In this document: positions 1 through 9,799 of the stretch, in pieces
Layout of the letters: each line of letters opens with the position of its first letter
Numbering within the stretch: position 1 is the stretch's first letter
Assembly: GCA_007693335.1 (NCBI GenBank)
Contig: REDU01000086.1
Location: 1 to 42,450, forward strand
DNA from: Ilumatobacter sp.
Lineage (GTDB): Bacteria > Actinomycetota > Acidimicrobiia > Acidimicrobiales > Ilumatobacteraceae
Direction of reading: 5' to 3'
DNA: 42,450 nucleotides
The notes under the pieces: generated by a model
Seen by the model: only the letters and a program-made list of their open reading frames with translations
Database searches by the model: none
Told to the model about the DNA's origin: nothing
Made by a program: the position numbers and the translations under genes

Positions 1-35
1 GGTTCGGCCTGGTCTGGTTCGGCCTGGTCTGGTTC
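1..35. repeat. 15-bp tandem repeat coding for EPDQA
   Basis: The unit ggttcggcctggtct occurs at 1-15 and 16-30, and a partial third copy follows. On the minus strand it encodes EPDQA repeats in the low-complexity tail of the leftmost gene. The array may continue beyond the window edge. Confidence 0.8.
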
Positions 36-242
36 GACATGTTCGGCTGCCGCAACGTCGTGCGCCGCCTCGTCCGGGGCAGCCGGTGCTCCGTCGGTGG
101 GTCGGCTGAGGTAGGCGGTCACGTCGGTGCCGGCCGGCACGATGGCCACCACGTCCCATCCCTCCGCCGACTTCTGGGTGAGCTGGTCGGCGAGTGACGC
201 CGAGTCGTACGACGACACGCTGATCGAGGAGTACTCCTGCAT
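1..242 (-). CDS. DUF4177-like small protein, 3' end outside window
   Basis: This partial reading frame begins with ATG at 242 and runs off the left edge, so 80 residues are visible. The first 45 residues (MQEYSSISV..., then SAEGWDVVAIVPAG) resemble the short DUF4177-like fold, in which an N-terminal strand and a helix lead into an E-G-W-[DE]-[LV]-V strand. The rest is Ala/Pro/Glu-rich and ends in repeated EPDQA units encoded by a 15-bp tandem repeat. The start is supported by a TAGTGT -10 box exactly 7 nt upstream, so the gene appears to have its own leaderless promoter although it lies 57 bp downstream of the ABC ATPase on the same strand. The function is unknown. The family resemblance is my reading of a short motif. 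Confidence 0.6.
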   Translation of the reverse strand, partial: MQEYSSISVSSYDSASLADQLTQKSAEGWDVVAIVPAGTDVTAYLSRPTDGAPAAPDEAAHDVAAAEHVEPDQAEPDQAE

Positions 243-249
243 GGCCCGC

Positions 250-255
250 ACACTA
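250..255 (-). promoter_or_regulatory. -10 box TAGTGT of leaderless gene at 242
   Basis: Read on the minus strand, TAGTGT is followed by 7 nt and then the ATG at 242. The TANNNT-N7-start spacing recurs at several genes in this window and indicates transcription starting at or next to the start codon. No clear -35 box is seen. Confidence 0.5.
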
Positions 256-299
256 GTCCCGAGGCCGGCGGCGTTTGCCGTCTTCGCGGTGCTCCCGGC

Positions 300-992
300 T
301 CAGCCGCTCACGAGATCGTCGGGATCGACATCGTCCACGCCACCGTCGTGGATCACCTCACCGTCGCGCAGGGCGATCAACCGGTCGGTGTGGGCCAGGG
401 TCGAGAGCTCGTGCGTGGCCACCAGCACGGTGGCACCGTCGATGTGGGCCCGATGGAGCAGTTCCAGCAGTGCGTCGCGTCCGCCCCGGTCCAGGCCCAC
501 GAACGGCTCGTCCACCACGAGCGCGTCGAACGGCCGCACGAAGGCGAGGCAGATCGCTGCCTTCTGTCGGAGACCACGGCTGAACGTGCTCGGCAGGTCG
601 TCGGCCCGGTCGGTGAGCCCGACCATCTCGAGCAGATCGGCCGCCTGCTGCTCCCACTCAACGGTTCCGTGGAGACGCGCCACGTACTCGAGGTGCTCCC
701 ACACGGAGAGGTCGTCGTAGAACACGGGCTGGTCGGCCAGGTACGACAGGGCGGCGCGAGCCGGGATCGACCCGACGGGGTGCCCGCCGATGGTCGCATG
801 GCCGGCCGTCGGTTCGAGCATCCCGGCGAGCAACCCGATGAGGGTGCTCTTCCCGCTGCCGTTGTGGCCGATGAGGGTGATCCGCTGTCCCTCGGCCACC
901 TCGAGATCGAGGGGAGCGAGCGCGTCGTGGGCGCTCTCGGAGTATCGCTTCACGAGGCCCGCCGTCAGGATGGATCCGGGTGCGGCGGTCAT
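300..992 (-). CDS. ABC transporter ATP-binding protein (ABC-2 type exporter)
   Basis: A 230-residue ABC ATPase that powers the membrane protein encoded immediately upstream. Walker A is GHNGSGKST (residues 42-50). The signature region reads FSRGLRQK, a variant of the usual LSGGQ. Walker B is LVVDEPFVGLD and the switch histidine sits in ATHE. The start ATG overlaps the stop of the permease (ATGA, 989-992), so the two genes are translationally coupled. The shape is that of small exporter ATPases (CcmA/NatA-like). The substrate is unknown, and nothing nearby supports a cytochrome c maturation role. Confidence 0.9.
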   Translation of the reverse strand: MTAAPGSILTAGLVKRYSESAHDALAPLDLEVAEGQRITLIGHNGSGKSTLIGLLAGMLEPTAGHATIGGHPVGSIPARAALSYLADQPVFYDDLSVWEHLEYVARLHGTVEWEQQAADLLEMVGLTDRADDLPSTFSRGLRQKAAICLAFVRPFDALVVDEPFVGLDRGGRDALLELLHRAHIDGATVLVATHELSTLAHTDRLIALRDGEVIHDGGVDDVDPDDLVSG

Positions 993-2677
993 GTCGATCC
1001 GCCCTCCGACGGCGCGCCGACGGCGGGGCGTGCCTGCGAGGTGGTCACCGTGGTGGCCTCGCGCCACGCCCGTCCCCACTGATCGCGACGGCGGATCCAC
1101 CATCCCACGGCACCGAGCACGAGGCCGGCACCGATGATCGACCTGACCACCGACTCGGCGGTGGGTTCGGCCCGCAGCCCGAGGAGTGCGACGGCGGCGA
1201 GCATGCTGACGGCCACGGGCACCACCGTACGCATGGCCGTGCCGAACCCCGCGAACTCCGGCGGGACCATCGCCGGCCCGTCGCCGCCCACCGAGGAGCT
1301 GTCGCGGATGACCGCCACGGTCGCGCCGGCCAGGCCGACCAGGGCGAGCGGCACCGCCACTGCGAAGGCGGCACCGGCCCGCTCGGGTGCGGCGGCGGTC
1401 ACCACCGCAGCAGCCACGAGCGCCGCGATCGCGACCGTGACGACCGGCACGATCAGCAGCGCCAGGTGCAGCACACCACGCTCGACCGGACGTACGTCGG
1501 TGATCGGGGGATGATCGATCTCCTGTGACAGCGGTTCGAGGGCGTCGAGGCCGATGAGGAACGCGAGGAACCCGACCACCACGAGCATCGGGGTGGTGCC
1601 CTCGAGCACGATGTGGGCCGTGAGCCCGGCGAACGCTGCCAGCGTCAGCATCCGGAGGGCCCGCGCCGCCGGTGTGCGGGCGAGACCGTGGAGCCCGCGC
1701 CGGCTGCCGGCGGCGAGCAGCGCGCGCCACGAGATGTCACCGCCGCCCGACATCGGCGGGCGGTTCGCCCCGCTCGAGCGTCCGATGCGGATCCAGGGTC
1801 GCGTTCGTGGTGACTCGCTGCGCAGCTGACGTCGGAGCACGATCACCGTGCGGAGATCCTGCACGGTCACCGCGAAGCGCAGCTGCGACACCAGCGCGCC
1901 CCGCCGCACGAGGGCCTCGATGCGCAGCCGGTGGATCAGCGCGAACGCAGTCCCGAGAAGGGCGATCGGCACGAGCAGACCGACTGCGATCATCACGGGG
2001 TCCACCGGGTCGAGCAGCGGACCTCCCCGGGGGTCGCGGCGCCATCCGAGCACGGCCACGTGGCCGAGGGGGTCGCCGATGCCGGCCGTGTCGGTCCGGA
2101 CGGCCACGATCTGCGAGAGCACGAGTGCAGCACCGAACCCCGTCGCCATCGACCTCCGGACACGGAGGGTGTGGGCGAGCACGGCGAACGCCACGAACAC
2201 GATCGCCAGCGCTGCGCCCGCCAGCGCTGCACCGCCCGACCATCGGGCAGGTGAACCGGGGAGCCGTTGGGCCGCGAGCTGACCGGCGATGGCCGCCACC
2301 ACGGCTCCGGCGAACACCAGCGACCGGGCGCGCTGGGCGAGGGGTCGGGCGAGCACGCGGCGACGCGACACGGGAGCCAGCAGCAGGTGTCGGACGTCGC
2401 CCGCCTCGACCGCCACCGGCCCACCGTCGGCGCCGCTGCGCAGTCCGAGCGCCAGCACGGCCACCACCAGCAGCCCGAGCACGCCGGGTGCCGCCTCGAA
2501 CAGCTCGGCCGATCGGGCGGTCGAGATCTCGGCGTCGCCCACGAGATCGCTCACGACGATCACGGCGCCGCCTCCGAACAGCGCCGCCAGGTAGACGCGA
2601 TAGGCGATGTCGAACCACTCGAGATCGCCGAGTCGTCGTGCCCGGCGCGCCCGTCGGAGATCACGCAGCGCCTGCAC
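989..2677 (-). CDS. ABC-2 type transporter permease
   Basis: A 562-residue polytopic membrane protein with hydrophobic stretches throughout (for example near residues 27-45, 75-95, 120-165, 215-245 and 355-385, and several in the last 170 residues). It is followed without a gap by an ABC ATPase, so it should be the membrane half of an exporter. Start: GTG at 2677 is chosen because a TAGCGT box lies exactly 7 nt upstream (2685-2690) and no Shine-Dalgarno is seen, which fits a leaderless transcript. The reading frame shows no clear family signature beyond ABC-2 style organisation. It is divergent from dsbB, with only 63 bp between starts. Confidence 0.8.
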   Translation of the reverse strand: MQALRDLRRARRARRLGDLEWFDIAYRVYLAALFGGGAVIVVSDLVGDAEISTARSAELFEAAPGVLGLLVVAVLALGLRSGADGGPVAVEAGDVRHLLLAPVSRRRVLARPLAQRARSLVFAGAVVAAIAGQLAAQRLPGSPARWSGGAALAGAALAIVFVAFAVLAHTLRVRRSMATGFGAALVLSQIVAVRTDTAGIGDPLGHVAVLGWRRDPRGGPLLDPVDPVMIAVGLLVPIALLGTAFALIHRLRIEALVRRGALVSQLRFAVTVQDLRTVIVLRRQLRSESPRTRPWIRIGRSSGANRPPMSGGGDISWRALLAAGSRRGLHGLARTPAARALRMLTLAAFAGLTAHIVLEGTTPMLVVVGFLAFLIGLDALEPLSQEIDHPPITDVRPVERGVLHLALLIVPVVTVAIAALVAAAVVTAAAPERAGAAFAVAVPLALVGLAGATVAVIRDSSSVGGDGPAMVPPEFAGFGTAMRTVVPVAVSMLAAVALLGLRAEPTAESVVRSIIGAGLVLGAVGWWIRRRDQWGRAWREATTVTTSQARPAVGAPSEGGST

Positions 2678-2684
2678 CGCGGCG

Positions 2685-2690
2685 ACGCTA
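2685..2690 (-). promoter_or_regulatory. -10 box TAGCGT of ABC permease operon
   Basis: On the minus strand TAGCGT lies exactly 7 nt before the GTG at 2677. This supports that start and a leaderless mRNA. Confidence 0.5.
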
Positions 2691-2727
2691 CCGGGCGGGT
2701 CGCGTGGGCGGCGCCGGGTCAGCGGCG

Positions 2728-2733
2728 CATACT
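2728..2733 (+). promoter_or_regulatory. -10 box CATACT of dsbB operon
   Basis: CATACT (five of six matches to TATACT) lies exactly 7 nt before the dsbB ATG at 2741. No Shine-Dalgarno is seen. It is part of the same leaderless pattern seen at other genes here. Confidence 0.45.
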
Positions 2734-2740
2734 TGACGTG

Positions 2741-3292
2741 ATGGACACCGCGGCCGTCCAGGTCTTCACATCGATCCTCACACTGGTCACGCTGGCCGGC
2801 TCCGCGATCTCGTTGACCGCCTGGTTGCTGGCGCCCCGCTGGGCGCCGGCCGCGGCGGTGGCACGATCGGTGGGCGAGTCCGGGTTGTGGCTCGCCGCTG
2901 TGGTGGCGGTGGGTGCCACGCTGGGCAGCCTCTACTTCTCAGAGATCGCGAACTTCCAGCCCTGCAAGCTCTGCTGGTTCCAGCGGATCGCCATGTACCC
3001 GTTGGCGCCGATCCTCCTGGTGGCCGCCATCCGTCGCGACCGCTCGGTGGGGTGGTACGTGTACCCGATCGCCGTGATCGGTGCGGGCATCGCCGGCTAC
3101 CACGCCCTGATCGAGTGGCGACCGTCGCTCGACGGAGGGGTGTGCGGGGCGTTCGGCCCCTCGTGCACCGACATCTGGTTCCGGGAGTTCGGGTTCGTCA
3201 CGTTGGCGTTCATGGCGCTGGTGGGTTTCCTGTCCATCATGGTGTTCACCTTGTTGGCGGTCCGTCCCCGCCGCGGAACGGAGTCGACGTGA
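2741..3292 (+). CDS. dsbB: DsbB/BdbC-like disulfide bond formation protein
   Basis: A 183-residue membrane protein with about four to five hydrophobic segments. The first periplasmic-type loop carries CKLC (Cys75, Cys78) followed by WFQRI, the classic DsbB quinone-linked pair. A second pair, Cys135 and Cys142, lies in the later loop (VCGAFGPSC). Members of this family reoxidise thiol oxidases outside the membrane using quinone. The stop overlaps the GTG start of the next gene by 4 bases. That gene encodes an anchored thioredoxin-like protein, so the pair probably forms an extracytoplasmic disulfide relay. Family assignment is firm; whether the natural partner is a DsbA-like oxidase or this neighbour is inference. 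Confidence 0.92.
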   Translation: MDTAAVQVFTSILTLVTLAGSAISLTAWLLAPRWAPAAAVARSVGESGLWLAAVVAVGATLGSLYFSEIANFQPCKLCWFQRIAMYPLAPILLVAAIRRDRSVGWYVYPIAVIGAGIAGYHALIEWRPSLDGGVCGAFGPSCTDIWFREFGFVTLAFMALVGFLSIMVFTLLAVRPRRGTEST

Positions 3293-4122
3293 CCAAGACC
3301 ACTCGCGATCAGGAGATGTCGGGCTCCCGCCGCTCCTCCACACCCCTCGTGCTCGGCGTGGTGGTGGTCCTGGTGATCGTGGCCGCCGTCGTCACCATCG
3401 CGCTGACCGGCGGTGACGACGAGGAACCCACCGTCGCGACCGTGCCACCCACCAGCCCCGCCGAGGATCCGCCACTGGACGACACCGGTGACGAGGTGGA
3501 CAACGGCGACCCGACCGGGAACGGCGATCTCGGCACCGTTGGTGACGACGATCTGTTGCTCACGACGGGATCGGGCACCGACGAGCGGCTGCCCCCCTCG
3601 TTGAGGGGCGAGGCGCGCGACGTCGAGATCGAAGGCGCCTGGCTGCCCCGGTTCGATCCCGAGGCACCCGACCCCGCCATCGGCATGCGCCCGCCGCTGC
3701 TGGTGGCCGAGGATGCGAACGGTTCGGTCTACACGATCTCGCCCGACATCGCTGGTCCCGTGATGCTGGTGTTCCTGGCCCACTGGTGTCCGGTGTGCGA
3801 CGACGAGATCGCCCACATCGCCGAACTCGAGCGTGACGGCCGACTCCCCGACGACATGACGGTGTTCGGCGTGCTCACGGCCATCGAGCCGGGTCGCCCG
3901 AACTTCCCGCCGTCGCGCTGGGTGGTCGATCGTGGCTGGCCGTTCCCCGCGGTGGCCGACGGCGTCGACTTCGACAACGAGCAGTGGGCGGCTGCCAACT
4001 CGTTCGGACTGTCGGCCTACCCCTACGTCGTGCTCTCCGACGACGGCATCGTGGTCGACCGCTGGTCGGGTGGGCTGGGCGTGGACGGTCTCGCCGCCCG
4101 GATCGACGCAGCCGTCGGCTGA
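3289..4122 (+). CDS. Membrane-anchored thioredoxin-fold protein
   Basis: A 277-residue protein with a single N-terminal membrane segment (about residues 19-39), a long acidic and Thr/Pro-rich linker (about 42-95), then a TlpA/ResA-like thioredoxin domain outside the membrane. The active site is WCPVC (Cys167, Cys170), preceded by LVFLAHW, and the domain ends with a cis-Pro-type loop (AYPYVVLSDDG). The start is the GTG at 3289, which overlaps the dsbB stop (GTGA). Coupling to dsbB suggests it exchanges electrons with it, either as an oxidase fed by DsbB or as a dedicated thiol-disulfide protein. It is convergent with the next gene, with 4 bp between stops. Confidence 0.9.
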   Translation: MTKTTRDQEMSGSRRSSTPLVLGVVVVLVIVAAVVTIALTGGDDEEPTVATVPPTSPAEDPPLDDTGDEVDNGDPTGNGDLGTVGDDDLLLTTGSGTDERLPPSLRGEARDVEIEGAWLPRFDPEAPDPAIGMRPPLLVAEDANGSVYTISPDIAGPVMLVFLAHWCPVCDDEIAHIAELERDGRLPDDMTVFGVLTAIEPGRPNFPPSRWVVDRGWPFPAVADGVDFDNEQWAAANSFGLSAYPYVVLSDDGIVVDRWSGGLGVDGLAARIDAAVG

Positions 4123-4126
4123 CCCG

Positions 4127-5361
4127 TCACGACCCTCCGGCTCGACCCCCGGCGTCGAGCCGTTCGATCAGGGCCGGCCGGACGCCCCAGACCGCTGCGA
4201 GTCGTTCGGCCGCCGCTGCGGCAGCCGACAGGGTGTCCGGATCGGGTTCGTCGACGAGGACGGCCCGGATCATCAGGTTCTTGGCGGTGTGCTCGGTCGA
4301 CACGAACTCGATCACGTCGGTGCGGTAGCCGTGGGCCCGCAGGATCTCGGCGCGCACGGTGTCGGTGAGGAGATCGCCCAGGCGTTCGCGGACGATGCCG
4401 TGTCGGAACATCGGCTCGAACCCGTCCGGTACGTGATGGCGATCGAGCTGGGCCTGCAGGTGGTGCTGGCAGCACGGTGCGGCGAGCACCACGCGGGTGC
4501 GCCACCGGATCGCCCGGGCGAGGGCGTCGTCGGTGGCGGTGTCGCAGGCGTGCAGTGCGAGCACGAGATCGGGAGGTTCGTCGGGTTCGAAGCCATCGAT
4601 GGTGCCGGTGCGGAACTCGATGTCGCGCCAGCCGAGGGTGGTCACCGTGGCGCTGAGTCCGGCCACCAGGTCGGCCTTGGTGTCGACGCCGATCATGGTC
4701 GAGCCCGGCGCGATCCGGCTCAAATGGTGGTGGGTGGCGAGGGTGAGCACCCCCGAGCCGCACCCGAGGTCGACGGCCCGCACCGGAGCGGTGTGACCGG
4801 CACCATCCGACACGCTCGCGAGCGTGTGATCGAGGATCTCGACGAAGCGCTCGACCTGGCGGTACTTGGCGGAGGCGGAGGGCTTCACGACCCCACGCTG
4901 ATCGGTGATACCGACGGCACGGAGGAACGGCGCGTCGGGCTCGACCAACCTCGGCTTGGCGCGGTCGTGCGATGTGTCGATCTCGTCGGTGCTGGCCCGG
5001 TGGCGGACGATCCGGGGTACGCCCTTGCGCGAGTGCTGGAGCTGGAGATCACCGTCGAGCGTCTTGACGTACGCAGTCGCGTATCCGCTCGACAGCAGCT
5101 CCAGCACGACGGTGGGTGCCCGGTCGACCGCCACGTTGCTGACGTCGGTGCTCCGGCCGTCGAAGGTCGACACCTGGAGGTGGCGCCCCGTCCGGAGCTC
5201 GACGGGCCGGACGGTCACCTTCTCCGCCGCTGTCCGGGTGCCCCGCCGCGCCCCGCTGAACGAAGCCGACACGAAGCGCTCCGGATCGCACACCGCGTCG
5301 ACCACGGACGACCAGGCCGCCGGGACCTGGTCGGGATCCGGGTCGGGGCCGACCGCGCCGG

Positions 5362-5365
<4 letters not shown>
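4127..5365 (-). CDS. SAM-dependent methyltransferase (Methyltransf_32-like)
   Basis: A 412-residue protein. The C-terminal half is a class I methyltransferase: the SAM-binding motif is VDLGCGSGVLTLA, the acidic end of strand 2 is IGVDTK, and the motif IV region reads LVLALHACDTATDDALA followed by APCCQ. The LHACDTATD...CCQ pattern is characteristic of the Methyltransf_32 group. The N-terminal half (about residues 1-190) is a separate conserved region including SHDRAKPRLVEP and a KYRQVERFVEIL helix. The start is GTG at 5365, overlapping the larC stop (GTGA). This fits coupling; the open frame upstream is compositionally a shadow of larC. The substrate is unknown. RNA is the usual guess for the group, but operon position suggests a possible link to LarB/LarC. 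Confidence 0.8.
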
Positions 5366-6645
<1,280 letters not shown>

Positions 6646-6669
6646 CCCAGTCCGATCATCCCGGTCCGG

Positions 6670-7422
6670 TCATCGCGGTCCGAGTACCCGGACGATGGCG
6701 CACGCCGCACCGAACCCGTTGTCGATCCCGACCACGGTCACCCCGCTCGCGCACGAGGCGTGCATCGCGAGCAGCGCCGTCACGCCGTCGAGACCGGCGC
6801 CGTAGCCCACGCTGGTGGGCACGGCCACCACGGGTCGGCCCGTGAGGCCGCCCACCACGCTCGCGAGGGCACCCTCCATACCCGCCACGACGATCACGGC
6901 GTCGGCGGTCGTGACGCGATCGAGGTGGGCGAGCAGCCGGTGGAGACCGGCCACCCCCACGTCGTGCAGCCGGTCAGCGCTCACCCCGTGGGCCTCGAGC
7001 GTGACGGCCACCTCGTCGGCCACGGGCACATCGGCGGTCCCGGCGGTCACGACCAGCACCCGCTCGGGGCGGACGGTCTCGGGGAGTCGCCACGCGAGGC
7101 ACCCGCCGCGCTCGACGGCCGGGCCGTGGGCCGCCGTGGTGGCCTTCGCCTGGGCGTCACTGGCGCGGGTCAACAACACGGTGCCGGAGCCGTGCTCCAG
7201 CAGCTCACCCACGATGCGGACGCATTGCTCGGGTGACTTGCCGGGGCCGTAGACGGCCTCGGGCATCCCCTGGCGGATCGTTCGATGATGATCGACCAGC
7301 GCGTCGCCCATGTCGGCGAACGGCAGCCGGCCGAGGCGCGCCACCGCCTCGTCGGGTGTGATGGTTCCCGATCGGATCCCGTCGATGAGTGTGCGCAGGG
7401 CGGTGTCGTCCACGCCGCACAT
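6670..7422 (-). CDS. larB: LarB, nickel-pincer cofactor biosynthesis carboxylase
   Basis: A 250-residue protein with an N-terminal helical part (LRTLIDGIRSGTITPDEAVARL) and a C-terminal PurE-like domain: VLVVTAGTADVPVADEVAVTLE, VAGLHRLLAHLD, and VVAGMEGALASVVGGL followed by PVVAVPTSVGYGAG. This pattern is typical of LarB, which carboxylates and hydrolyses nicotinic acid adenine dinucleotide in the first committed step of the nickel-pincer nucleotide pathway. The start ATG at 7422 is only 26 bp from the divergent pheA start. No convincing -10 box or Shine-Dalgarno was found, so the start could also be the GTG three codons later. It heads the larB-larC-methyltransferase operon. Confidence 0.93.
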   Translation of the reverse strand: MCGVDDTALRTLIDGIRSGTITPDEAVARLGRLPFADMGDALVDHHRTIRQGMPEAVYGPGKSPEQCVRIVGELLEHGSGTVLLTRASDAQAKATTAAHGPAVERGGCLAWRLPETVRPERVLVVTAGTADVPVADEVAVTLEAHGVSADRLHDVGVAGLHRLLAHLDRVTTADAVIVVAGMEGALASVVGGLTGRPVVAVPTSVGYGAGLDGVTALLAMHASCASGVTVVGIDNGFGAACAIVRVLGPR

Positions 7423-7435
7423 GGTGCCAGACCCG

Positions 7436-7441
7436 TAGCCT
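7436..7441 (+). promoter_or_regulatory. -10 box TAGCCT of pheA
   Basis: TAGCCT lies exactly 7 nt before the pheA ATG at 7449, inside the 26-bp gap between larB and pheA. Any -35 element must lie inside the larB coding region. Confidence 0.5.
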
Positions 7442-7448
7442 CTCGGAC

Positions 7449-8420
7449 ATGACGACCGCCGGCCCCGCGAAGCTCGCCTTCTTCGGACCGTTCGGTACGT
7501 TCACCGAGCAGGCCCTGCGCACCCAGCCCGATCTCGAGTCGTACGAGCTGGTGGCGTGCCGCACGGTGCCCGACGTGCTCGACGTCGTGTCGGCCGGTCA
7601 GGCCGACGCCGGGTTCGTGCCGATCGAGAACTCGATCGAGGGCATGGTCAACTTCACGCTCGACGCGCTCGCGTTCGACCACGACCTCCGCATCGTGCGC
7701 GAGGTGGTGCTCGACATCGAGCACTGCCTGCTCGGTCATCCCGGAACCACCCTCGACCAGGTCCGGACGGTGCTCTCGATCCCCGTCGCCACGGCCCAGT
7801 GCCACCGCTTCTTGCGCGAGCGCCTGCCTCACGCCGATGTGCGCGCCGCCAACTCCACGGCCGATGCCGCCGTGATCGTGTCGGATGGCGGTGATCCCAC
7901 CGCGGTGGCGATCGCCCCGGAGGTCGCCGCGCAGCGGTACGGCCTGGAGGTGGTCGAGCGTGGCATCGAGGACCACGCCGGCAACCAGACACGGTTCGTG
8001 CTGGTGACCCGGGAGGGCATCCCGCCGGTGACGGGCCACGACCGGACGGCGCTGGTGGTGTACCAGCGCGCCGACGAACCCGGCAGCCTCATCTCGATCC
8101 TGCAGGAGTTCGCCGCCCGACGGGTGAACCTGTCGAACCTCATCAGTCGGCCGACCAAGCGTGGTGGTCTCGGCGACTACTGCTTCATCATCTTCGCCGA
8201 GGGACACGTCGACGACGATCTGCTCGCCGACGCCATGCGTGCCCTCCACGCGAAGCAGGGCGGGGTCAAGTTCTTCGGCTCGTACCCGCGCGCCGACGCC
8301 ACGGCCCACGACGCCCGAGAGCACGCCGACACCAGGTGGCGCCAGGCCGACGACTGGATCGCGGCACTGCGCGACGCGCCGCGTCACTCTCCGGGTCACT
8401 CTCCGGGCGCCGGGTCCTGA
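7449..8420 (+). CDS. pheA: Prephenate dehydratase
   Basis: A 323-residue enzyme converting prephenate to phenylpyruvate in phenylalanine synthesis. The catalytic periplasmic-binding-protein-like domain begins AFFGPFGTFTEQAL and includes GFVPIENSIEGMV. The conserved TRF motif is in GNQTRFVLVTREG. An ACT regulatory domain follows (about residues 200-275; EPGSLISILQEFAARRVNLSNLISRP), which in this family binds phenylalanine for feedback inhibition. The last 40 residues are a variable His/Ala/Pro-rich tail. The start ATG at 7449 has a -10 box 7 nt upstream, which fits a leaderless message. It is monofunctional, without a chorismate mutase domain. Confidence 0.95.
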   Translation: MTTAGPAKLAFFGPFGTFTEQALRTQPDLESYELVACRTVPDVLDVVSAGQADAGFVPIENSIEGMVNFTLDALAFDHDLRIVREVVLDIEHCLLGHPGTTLDQVRTVLSIPVATAQCHRFLRERLPHADVRAANSTADAAVIVSDGGDPTAVAIAPEVAAQRYGLEVVERGIEDHAGNQTRFVLVTREGIPPVTGHDRTALVVYQRADEPGSLISILQEFAARRVNLSNLISRPTKRGGLGDYCFIIFAEGHVDDDLLADAMRALHAKQGGVKFFGSYPRADATAHDAREHADTRWRQADDWIAALRDAPRHSPGHSPGAGS

Positions 8421-8448
8421 ACGTCGAAGCCGGATCTCCGTCGCCGTC

Positions 8449-8454
8449 TACGCT
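8449..8454 (+). promoter_or_regulatory. -10 box TACGCT of SDR gene
   Basis: TACGCT lies exactly 7 nt before the ATG at 8462 in a 41-bp gap after pheA. The SDR gene therefore probably has its own leaderless promoter. Confidence 0.5.
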
Positions 8455-8461
8455 GCACCCG

Positions 8462-9340
8462 ATGTCGAGTCAACCGATCAGCGTCGTCACCGGAGCCAAC
8501 TCAGGCATCGGGCGCGCCACCGCCGTGCACCTCGCGTCAGTGGGGCACGACGTCTACGGCACGGTTCGATCGGTCACGAAGGCCGAGAAGCTCAACGCGA
8601 TGGCCGACGCCGCAGGCGTCACGGTGGCGCTCGTCGAGCTCGACGTGGCCGACGACGCCTCGGTGGCCGCCGGGTTCGACGAGATCTTCGCCACCGCCGG
8701 TCGGGTCGACCACCTGGTGAACAACGCCGGCGTGGGCGGGAACGCCGTGGTCGAGGAGTGCCCGCCGGCGCTGTTCGACGAGGTGATGAACGTGAACCTG
8801 AACGGGGTCATCCGCTGCACGCAGGCCGTGCTGCCGCAGATGCGTGAACGGGGATCGGGAACGATCGTGAACGTGACATCGGTGGTGGGCCGTCTCGCTG
8901 CGCTGGCCCAGGCTCCGTACACGGCCTCGAAATGGGCGCTCGAGGGCGTGTCCGAACAGCTCGCGCAGGAGGTGGCACCATTCGGCGTGCGCGTGGCCAT
9001 CGTCGAACCCGGCGTGACCAAATCGGCCATCTTCGCGAAGAACATCGACACCCCGAACAGCACCGGTGCCTACGAGGTGCAGTACCGCCGGATGTTCCAG
9101 ATGTACGCCGCCGGTATGGCGCACGCCACCGACCCGTTCGAGGTCGCGGCGGTCGTCCAGCACGCCATCGAGACCGACTCGCCCGTCTTGCGGTACCCGG
9201 TGAGTTGGGCCGGCCCGGAGATCATCGCCGGTCGCGCTGCGCTCAGCGACGAGGACTGGGTGGCGATGGGCACCATCGCGTCCGACCAGGAGTACATCGA
9301 CCGGTTCCGAGAGGTGTTCGGGGTCGACATCTCGACCTGA
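8462..9340 (+). CDS. Short-chain dehydrogenase/reductase
   Basis: A 292-residue classical SDR. The cofactor motif is TGANSGIG near the N-terminus, followed by the structural NNAG motif, the catalytic serine in VTSVVG, and the YTASK catalytic pair. The C-terminal part carries EPGVTKSAIF, typical of classical SDRs. Substrate specificity cannot be read from sequence. It follows pheA on the same strand after 41 bp, but a -10 box 7 nt before the ATG suggests independent transcription. Confidence 0.9.
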   Translation: MSSQPISVVTGANSGIGRATAVHLASVGHDVYGTVRSVTKAEKLNAMADAAGVTVALVELDVADDASVAAGFDEIFATAGRVDHLVNNAGVGGNAVVEECPPALFDEVMNVNLNGVIRCTQAVLPQMRERGSGTIVNVTSVVGRLAALAQAPYTASKWALEGVSEQLAQEVAPFGVRVAIVEPGVTKSAIFAKNIDTPNSTGAYEVQYRRMFQMYAAGMAHATDPFEVAAVVQHAIETDSPVLRYPVSWAGPEIIAGRAALSDEDWVAMGTIASDQEYIDRFREVFGVDIST

Positions 9341-9379
9341 CGAATGGCGCGAACGGGGTACGTGCCGGTGGGCCGTGGG

Positions 9380-9745
9380 TCACCCGTGCCGTGTGGTGTC
9401 GCGTCGGTGCTTGTTGTTCCGCGGCTCGGTGCGCTGCTTGGTGTCGGTGATCTGTCGGATCAGATCGTCGCGCACCTCCATCATCGCGGCGTCGAAGTCG
9501 GTCCGGTGCGAGGTGGCCACCAGACGCGGGAAGCCCGCGATCCACGCCTCGAGCGTGGCCTTCTGGCTCGGGGTGTCGCGCTCCTTGACCGTCAGCTGCA
9601 GCTCGACCGCCGCGGGGTCGAACGAGCGGAGCCGATGGTCGAGGCTGGTCCAGTGCTCGACGATGGCTGGACGTTCCGACGGCTCGACGCCGGCGCCGAT
9701 GCGCAGGGTCTGGTCGACGATCGAGAGTTCGTCCGGCAGGGTCAT
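9380..9745 (-). CDS. Ribosome hibernation factor-like (HPF/RaiA, S30AE-like) small protein
   Basis: A 121-residue protein. It follows the beta-alpha-beta-beta-beta-alpha plan of HPF/RaiA proteins, including a strand VELQLTVKERD, the segment LEAWIAGFPRLVATSHRTDFDAAMMEV and a long terminal helix VRDDLIRQITDTK, ending in a basic tail. The start is the ATG at 9745 because it has a clean GAGGAG Shine-Dalgarno; the TTG six codons upstream overlaps that site. It lies 54 bp downstream of the eRF1-like gene on the same strand. HPF-type proteins bind the 30S subunit decoding region and stall idle ribosomes. The assignment is by fold pattern and context, not by a strong signature. Confidence 0.6.
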   Translation of the reverse strand: MTLPDELSIVDQTLRIGAGVEPSERPAIVEHWTSLDHRLRSFDPAAVELQLTVKERDTPSQKATLEAWIAGFPRLVATSHRTDFDAAMMEVRDDLIRQITDTKQRTEPRNNKHRRDTTRHG

Positions 9746-9799
9746 GAGAGCTCCTCGGTTCAAGGGATGGGCAAGAAGGATGCGGGCGTCAGGAGGCCG

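Noticed and set aside
300-992. Naming the ABC ATPase ccmA
   Set aside because: The motifs resemble CcmA, but the partner permease is not CcmB-like and no cytochrome c maturation genes are present.
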